Origin: CAZAOY01 sp964486925
GTDB lineage: Bacteria; Bacillota; Clostridia; Oscillospirales; Ruminococcaceae
Assembly: GCA_964486925.1 (NCBI GenBank)
Contig: CAZAOY010000024.1
Span: 1-37,712, forward strand
DNA length: 37,712 nucleotides
Reading direction: 5' to 3'
The notes beneath the pieces were generated by a model. That model made no database searches. It had not been told where the DNA came from and worked only from the letters and a program-made list of their open reading frames with translations. Positions 33,899 through 37,712 of the stretch are shown piece by piece. The first letter of the stretch is position 1; each line of letters starts with the position of its first letter. The translations under genes and the position numbers were made by a program.

Positions 33899-34279
33899 CT
33901 ATAATCTCACAGTGAAACTATTACTATCTAATGTTTCTTTTATATCAGCCACATCTTTATTTAATAAAGAAACCTGTATCGACAGCTCGTTAATTTTATT
34001 CTGTGCCTCTGCAAGCTCATTAGATAGGTAGAAAACAATAGTAATTAAAAATACAATTGCAATTATCGCTATCAGAATTGGAGGATAGTCTATCCTAAAG
34101 ATAGCCGATAGATAATCTATAAGTTGAGGAAATGCGGCTAGTATAATTGAGGATAAGGCTACTCCAACCCATATAAGGGACATGCTTTCATTAGATTTTC
34201 GTTTAATCATTAACGTTAATATAGAGATAAAAAGTACAGCCCCTATACCAAACGCGAAGGATCTAATATACACATTCAT
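33899..34279 (-). CDS. DUF2304 family membrane protein
   Basis: This small membrane protein of about 126 residues has three hydrophobic segments (about 7-25, 35-55 and 67-90), then a C-terminal heptad-rich helix likely to form a coiled coil. This matches DUF2304, usually next to a GT2 prenyl-phosphate transferase as here. The frame allows a start at 34285, but the AAAGGAG ribosome binding site is only one base from that ATG. The second ATG at 34279 is better spaced (7 bases). It has a very strong promoter and leads the DUF2304-GT2 unit. A role as membrane anchor for the GT2 enzyme or in sugar flipping is inferred from gene association. Confidence 0.8.
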   Translation of the reverse strand: MNVYIRSFAFGIGAVLFISILTLMIKRKSNESMSLIWVGVALSSIILAAFPQLIDYLSAIFRIDYPPILIAIIAIVFLITIVFYLSNELAEAQNKINELSIQVSLLNKDVADIKETLDSNSFTVRL

Positions 34280-34339
34280 TTTCATACTCCTTTGTTAGTT
34301 CTGTAGAGTTTGTAATAGTTTATTGATTTTTATGTATTT

Positions 34340-34368
34340 ATTATAGCATACGTATTATTTATTTGCAA
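34340..34368 (-). promoter_or_regulatory. strong promoter of the DUF2304-GT2 unit
   Basis: On the minus strand TTGCAA (34363-34368) and a perfect TATAAT (34340-34345) are 17 bases apart, with an extended TGC before the -10. The leader is about 55 nt. Confidence 0.78.
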
Positions 34369-34597
34369 TACCTTTTGTCGTACTTTAGTGTAAAATGTAG
34401 CATATTGTCAATTGTTAAGTTTTTCTGGTTAGTCATAATATTATATATTAATTATATCGGATAGATTATTTATATACACAGGATTAATTCGTTAGAAAAT
34501 ATTGTAATCTGGCGACTATTTAAGTTCTTTAACTATTAAATAAAATTAATAAATTTTTATATATTTTTGTAGGTTTTAATAAAACCGCAAAATACTA
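34369..34597. other. AT-rich gap between glycan locus and tRNA-Asp
   Basis: No gene is visible. The tract is strongly AT-rich. The only structure noticed is a short GGTTTT-AAT-AAAACC hairpin (34572-34586) with no T-run. No direct repeat of the tRNA-Asp 3' end was seen, so there is no sign of an attachment site. Confidence 0.5.
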
Positions 34598-34626
34598 TTG
34601 CATTTTTACAAAATATGTGGTATACT
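34598..34626 (+). promoter_or_regulatory. promoter of tRNA-Asp
   Basis: TTGCAT (34598-34603) and TATACT (34621-34626) are 17 bases apart, with an extended TGG before the -10. The mature tRNA begins about 46 bases further on. Confidence 0.75.
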
Positions 34627-34672
34627 ATCTATAGAAAGTCAGAGTTAGATAAAATCGATCCTGTCTTAATAT

Positions 34673-34749
34673 GGCTCGTTAGTTCAGTTGGTTAGAACGC
34701 CAGCCTGTCACGCTGGAGGTCGACGGTTCGAGCCCGTTACGAGTCGCCA
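34673..34749 (+). tRNA. tRNA-Asp (GTC)
   Basis: Acceptor GGCTCGT (34673-34679) pairs with ACGAGTC (34739-34745) with one G-T pair; the discriminator is G34746 and CCA 34747-34749 is encoded. The anticodon stem CCAGC/GCTGG encloses CTGTCAC, giving anticodon GTC for Asp. It has its own promoter and terminator and stands alone. Confidence 0.97.
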
Positions 34750-34750
34750 A

Positions 34751-34780
34751 TAAAAACTATTGCTAAGGCAATAGTTTTTA
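34751..34780 (+). terminator. intrinsic terminator of tRNA-Asp
   Basis: TAAAAACTATTGC (34751-34763) and GCAATAGTTTTTA (34768-34780) form a perfect 13-bp stem with a 4-base loop and a built-in T-run, one base after the CCA end. Confidence 0.9.
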
Positions 34781-34805
34781 TTTATATCTATAAATATTTT
34801 AAGGG

Positions 34806-34843
34806 TTTAGTTTCAAAGGCGAATCTGCACCTTTGAAACTAAA
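34806..34843 (+). other. perfect 14-bp hairpin before nth
   Basis: TTTAGTTTCAAAGG (34806-34819) and CCTTTGAAACTAAA (34830-34843) form a perfect stem with a 10-base loop, 40 bases before the nth start. A T-run (CTTTTT) begins 7 bases later, so it might be a second terminator or an attenuator in the nth leader. Confidence 0.6.
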
Positions 34844-34882
34844 GTCAACTTTTTAATTAGCAGAATAAGGGGTAGATAGATT

Positions 34883-35560
34883 ATGACTAAAAAGAAAAAG
34901 GCGCTAATGGTGATTGAGTGTTTAGAAAACATCTATCCCGTTGCGGAGTGTAGCTTAATATATAATAAAGAAAAACCGTACGAGCTTTTAATTGCTACAA
35001 GAATGTCGGCGCAGTGTACCGACGCTAGGGTGAATATTGTAACAAAACCACTGTTTGAGAGGTATACGTCTCTAGAACAGTTAGCGGAAGCTGATCTTTT
35101 GGAGGTTATGGATATTATTAAAAGCTGTGGCTTGTTTAAGACAAAGGCAAAGGATATTATTGGGATTGCAAACATGCTAATCCAGAAGTATGACTCAAAG
35201 CTACCATCAACTATGGAGGAGCTTTTGACGTTACCAGGTATCGGTAGAAAAACAGCGAACCTTATCTTAGGCGATATCTTTAATCAGCCTGCCATTATTA
35301 CCGACACCCATTGTATTCGTGTTACAGGAAGACTAGGTCTTAGCGAATCTAAAGACCCTTATAGTGTGGAGAAACAGTTAAGGGATATAATCCCTGATGA
35401 TAAATCCAGAGAGTTTTGTCATAGAATAGTACATTTTGGGAGAGATTACTGCAAAGCCGCCTCACCTAGGTGTGGTGAATGTCCGCTTAAAGAGCAAAAA
35501 CTCTGTAGTTACAAGGCGGATAGCAAAGGCAAAAGTGACAAAAAAGGTAGCAAAAAGTAA
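34883..35560 (+). CDS. nth: endonuclease III
   Basis: This base-excision repair DNA glycosylase/AP lyase removes oxidised pyrimidines. The 225-residue protein has the helix-hairpin-helix LPGIGRKTAN with the catalytic lysine and, in TDTHCIRVTGRLG, the catalytic aspartate region. Near the C-terminus four cysteines would bind a 4Fe-4S cluster, spaced C-x6-C-x2-C-x7-C. The usual last spacing is x5, so this copy has two extra residues in the loop (CPLKEQKLC). A Lys/Ser-rich tail follows. An AAGGGG ribosome binding site precedes the ATG. It stands between tRNA-Asp and the LRR gene, with no obvious operon partner. A possible terminator lies at the very end (AAAAAGGTA with TACCCCTTTTT, 35541-35586). 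Confidence 0.94.
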   Translation: MTKKKKALMVIECLENIYPVAECSLIYNKEKPYELLIATRMSAQCTDARVNIVTKPLFERYTSLEQLAEADLLEVMDIIKSCGLFKTKAKDIIGIANMLIQKYDSKLPSTMEELLTLPGIGRKTANLILGDIFNQPAIITDTHCIRVTGRLGLSESKDPYSVEKQLRDIIPDDKSREFCHRIVHFGRDYCKAASPRCGECPLKEQKLCSYKADSKGKSDKKGSKK

Positions 35561-35622
35561 TAGCAATATATGGTTACCCCTTTTTTATGGATAAGCTGTG
35601 CGAATATATAGATATGTCAAAG

Positions 35623-35634
35623 TATCCTAGGATA
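35623..35634. promoter_or_regulatory. 12-base palindrome upstream of the LRR gene
   Basis: TATCCTAGGATA is a perfect palindrome about 135 bases before the LRR-protein start, in the gap after nth. It may be an operator. No well-matched sigma-A promoter was found next to it. Confidence 0.3.
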
Positions 35635-35702
35635 GAACGTTATATTACAGGATAAAATGGAACACATATAAAGAACTGGAGGAAGTCTTAAAGACTACAA
35701 TA

Positions 35703-35769
35703 GAAAGGAAGCTTCGTACGTGCTCATACTATTAACATAGTTTTGTTCGCACGGAGCGTGGTCATAAAC
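35703..35769 (+). promoter_or_regulatory. LRR-gene ribosome-binding-site hairpin module (copy B)
   Basis: This is the second copy of the module before yfmF. It has GAAAGGAAGC (35703-35712), a variable middle with CGTGC/GCACG and ACTAT/ATAGT stems, then CACG-GAG-CGTG with the Shine-Dalgarno GGAG at 35753-35756. The start codon is 13 bases further, as in copy A. Over the last 30 bases up to and including the ATG, 23 are identical between copies. A T-A pair in the copy A stem is C-G here. The middle also encodes a possible six-codon reading frame starting GTG at 35720. Confidence 0.5.
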
Positions 35770-37521
35770 ATGAAAAAGGTTATATCACTGCTGTTAGCAG
35801 GTATTATTATATGCACGATAGGTATAGGTAACGTTGTCAGCGGCCAGTCTGCTGTCATAAAGAACGATAGGACAGGAATACCTGATATTAATCTGTATAC
35901 CTATCTACTTAAGAACTACGATCAGAATAAAGACGGTGTTTTTACCGATGAGGAAGCGAAGAATATCCGTAGCCTAGATATCTCCAATCTAGGGATATCT
36001 GACCTTATGGGGATTGATCTGCTGACTAATCTGGTAACCCTCACCTGTATGAATAACGCTATCACAACCCTTCCAAGTACATTTTCAAACATGCCAAGTT
36101 TAGAAACCTTAAATCTAAGCGGTAATTCCATTACCACTATACCTAAAGGGTTTTCTAATATGCCTTCGTTAAAATACCTTGATCTATCAAAGAACAAGCT
36201 GACCAGCTGGCCTGCTAGTATCGAAACATTTAGCTCACTACTTTCGATTAACATATCCTACAACAGCTTATCGGATATTCCAGAGCATATTGCAGATCTT
36301 ACAAAGCTAAGGGTGCTTGACGCTAGCAATAATAAGATTCAGTTTGGTGTAGAGAATATTGGCGGATTAAAACAGCTACATACAATAAGCCTAGCTAACA
36401 ACAAGCTAGAAACTATGCCGGATGAGTTTTGTAGAGCAACAGAACTAAAGTATGTTAACCTATACGGTAACAGCATAGACAAGATATCCCCTGCAATAGG
36501 GTTAATGTTAAAGCTTTCAAGCCTTGATATGTCTAGAAACAGGATAACCAGTATTCCTGCCGGGATTGGTTCGCTTTCTTCACTTAACGTGCTTTTACTG
36601 GGTGACAACCAGATAAAATCTTTACCCAAAGAGTTTGCTAACCTTAAGGCGCTGACTAAGCTTGATTTAAGCAATAATCAGTTAACATCTATATCGGTGG
36701 TAACTAATAGTACAGCACTTACTAGCCTAAATGCCGCTAACAACAAGATTACCGCTGTACCATCAGGGATTGGCAAGCTTAAGAAGGTACGAACCCTTAG
36801 TCTGTCCAACAACGCTATTATCACCATCCCCACAGATATTAATGGAATGACCACCATGACGATACTACTGTTAGATAGAAATAAGATAACGGCAATACCT
36901 ACTAATCTTGCAAAGATGTCTAACCTTTCGCTACTTGACCTTTCGTACAATGCGATAAAGTCACTTCCGACAGATTTAAAGGGGATGAAATCCCTTACAG
37001 CGCTTGATGTCAGTAATAACGCTATTACGAAGCTCCCGACCTCTTTTAACTCTCTAACAAAGCTAAGACGGGTAAATCTTTCAAACAACAGGCTTACTAC
37101 CATACCAAGTCTGAAATCTCTAAAATCTTTCACTATTACCAATACCGTAACCCTTCCGCTCATGCTTTCTGGGAATGCTATTCCTCCAGCTACAATTAAA
37201 AAGAATGCTCCCGATCAGCTACTTAAATCCGCAACTTGGATTAAATATCAAACAGCGAGTAGATATCAAGGTATTACTTCCCTTTCAATTACTGAAAAGA
37301 TGATCTCCCTTGTGGCGGGTCAACGTAAGACCATGTCGTATGCTCTTACCCCTAAGACACCGACATTTAAGACTATGAGATTTATCTCGTCTAACACGGC
37401 GGTTGCAAAGGCTACCGATACAGGGGTAGTGTCGGCGTTAAAGCCTGGAGTTTCGGTTGTTACCGTTTATTCTGCTGATTTTGGTAATGTTTTAGGGTCG
37501 TTTGTAGTTAATGTGCATTAA
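35770..37521 (+). CDS. secreted leucine-rich repeat protein with EF-hand-like loop and Big_2-like domain
   Basis: This is an extracellular protein of about 583 residues. A signal peptide (MKK, then a hydrophobic core to about residue 25) is followed by an EF-hand/dockerin-type calcium loop at 51-62, with ligands D51, N53, D55, T59 and E62. About 16 tandem 23-residue leucine-rich repeats (consensus LxxLDLSNNxITxIPxxxxxLxx) come next, and then a C-terminal Big_2-like domain of about 75 residues (VAGQRKTMSYALTPK, FISSNTAVAKATDTGVVSALKPG). No LPxTG anchor or transmembrane tail is visible. The ATG at 35770 is chosen over the TTG at 35743. A protein- or glycan-binding role is likely from the repeats, but no target is known. 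Confidence 0.88.
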   Translation: MKKVISLLLAGIIICTIGIGNVVSGQSAVIKNDRTGIPDINLYTYLLKNYDQNKDGVFTDEEAKNIRSLDISNLGISDLMGIDLLTNLVTLTCMNNAITTLPSTFSNMPSLETLNLSGNSITTIPKGFSNMPSLKYLDLSKNKLTSWPASIETFSSLLSINISYNSLSDIPEHIADLTKLRVLDASNNKIQFGVENIGGLKQLHTISLANNKLETMPDEFCRATELKYVNLYGNSIDKISPAIGLMLKLSSLDMSRNRITSIPAGIGSLSSLNVLLLGDNQIKSLPKEFANLKALTKLDLSNNQLTSISVVTNSTALTSLNAANNKITAVPSGIGKLKKVRTLSLSNNAIITIPTDINGMTTMTILLLDRNKITAIPTNLAKMSNLSLLDLSYNAIKSLPTDLKGMKSLTALDVSNNAITKLPTSFNSLTKLRRVNLSNNRLTTIPSLKSLKSFTITNTVTLPLMLSGNAIPPATIKKNAPDQLLKSATWIKYQTASRYQGITSLSITEKMISLVAGQRKTMSYALTPKTPTFKTMRFISSNTAVAKATDTGVVSALKPGVSVVTVYSADFGNVLGSFVVNVH

Positions 37522-37563
37522 TATATAGATGAATAATTTGATTAATAATCTTTGTTAGATAGG

Positions 37564-37595
37564 GTCGTATTACATAAATGTGGTACGACTTTTTT
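37564..37595 (+). terminator. intrinsic terminator of the LRR gene
   Basis: GTCGTATTACAT (37564-37575) pairs with ATGTGGTACGAC (37578-37589) with two G-T pairs, followed by TTTTTT. It lies about 45 bases after the stop codon. The TGGTATAAT just after it (37598-37606) may be another extended -10. Confidence 0.8.
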
Positions 37596-37685
37596 CATGG
37601 TATAATATAAAATACCGCTTATATTTTTGTCTTTTTAACTCCACAAAAACAATTTTAAAATATTGAACATATTATCTTTTACCTA

Positions 37686-37712
37686 TTGACAAATAAAAAT
37701 TAATCTGATATA
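37686..37712 (+). promoter_or_regulatory. promoter of the next gene, cut by the window end
   Basis: A perfect TTGACA (37686-37691) is followed by exactly 17 bases and then TATA, the first four bases of a probable -10, with an extended TGA before it. The rest lies outside the window. Confidence 0.6.

Noticed and set aside
34673..34749. tRNA-Asp as an integration site for the glycan locus
   Set aside because: No integrase and no direct repeat of the tRNA 3' end was found near the other boundary at about 25.9 kb.
35743..35769. TTG-initiated extension of the LRR protein
   Set aside because: It would place a charged segment before a standard MKK signal peptide and lies across the ribosome-binding-site hairpin.
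36678..37163. Long minus-strand open frames inside the LRR gene
   Set aside because: They arise from the repeat periodicity and codon bias of the LRR coding sequence; no start signal or recognisable product.

Overview
The window looks like a chromosomal segment of an anaerobic Gram-positive bacterium of the class Clostridia, probably a gut or rumen member of the Ruminococcaceae/Oscillospiraceae type. The basis is strong GGAGG-type ribosome binding sites, sigma-A-like promoters (several with a TGn extension), CCA encoded in the tRNAs, a single-chain alpha2-type glycyl-tRNA synthetase, the YfmF/YfmH pair of M16 proteins, a DUF2304 protein paired with a prenyl-phosphate glycosyltransferase, and a lipoprotein beta-mannanase. 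This placement is an inference from gene content; no 16S gene is present.

Layout. (1) 1-310: a truncated tRNA-Phe and a complete tRNA-Gly. (2) 581-13658: a plus-strand run of core genes: asnB, lon, engB, lysA, a metallophosphoesterase, glyS, dnaE (PHP-type polymerase III alpha subunit) and pfkA. (3) 13728-18737: a clear promoter and a leader of about 230 nt before the M16 pair yfmF/yfmH, then lgt and folD. (4) 18757-25755: accessory metabolism. It holds a GH26 lipoprotein, a minus-strand UroD-like methyltransferase-fold protein divergent from an AraC-type regulator, a DUF4037 protein, a TM2 protein, and two minus-strand Gfo/Idh/MocA-type oxidoreductases. (5) 25982-34285: a surface-glycan locus, visibly more AT-rich, with a WbsX-type protein, five glycosyltransferases, a Wzx-type flippase and DUF2304, arranged in both directions around two back-to-back promoters. 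(6) 34598-37521: tRNA-Asp, endonuclease III (nth), and a secreted protein with an EF-hand-like loop, about 16 leucine-rich repeats and a Big_2-like domain. A promoter for the next gene is cut off at the window edge.

How the genes work together. The core blocks serve protein quality control, translation, replication, glycolysis, lysine synthesis and one-carbon metabolism. Lgt, the GH26 lipoprotein, the LRR protein and the glycan locus all concern the cell surface, and mannanase activity would suit a fibre-degrading lifestyle. The flippase-GT2-WbsX genes appear to form one transcription unit, the two GT4 genes a divergent one, and DUF2304 plus its GT2 a third. No polysaccharide polymerase or priming sugar-phosphate transferase is visible here, so the pathway must be completed elsewhere.

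The most unusual signal is regulatory. The yfmF leader and the LRR-protein leader share a module: the 10-mer GAAAGGAAGC, a variable hairpin region, then a near-identical 30-nt block. In that block the Shine-Dalgarno GGAG sits at the tip of a small hairpin that carries a compensatory base-pair change between the two copies. I could not match it to a named riboswitch. I see no CRISPR array, insertion sequence, prophage or recognisable defence system.
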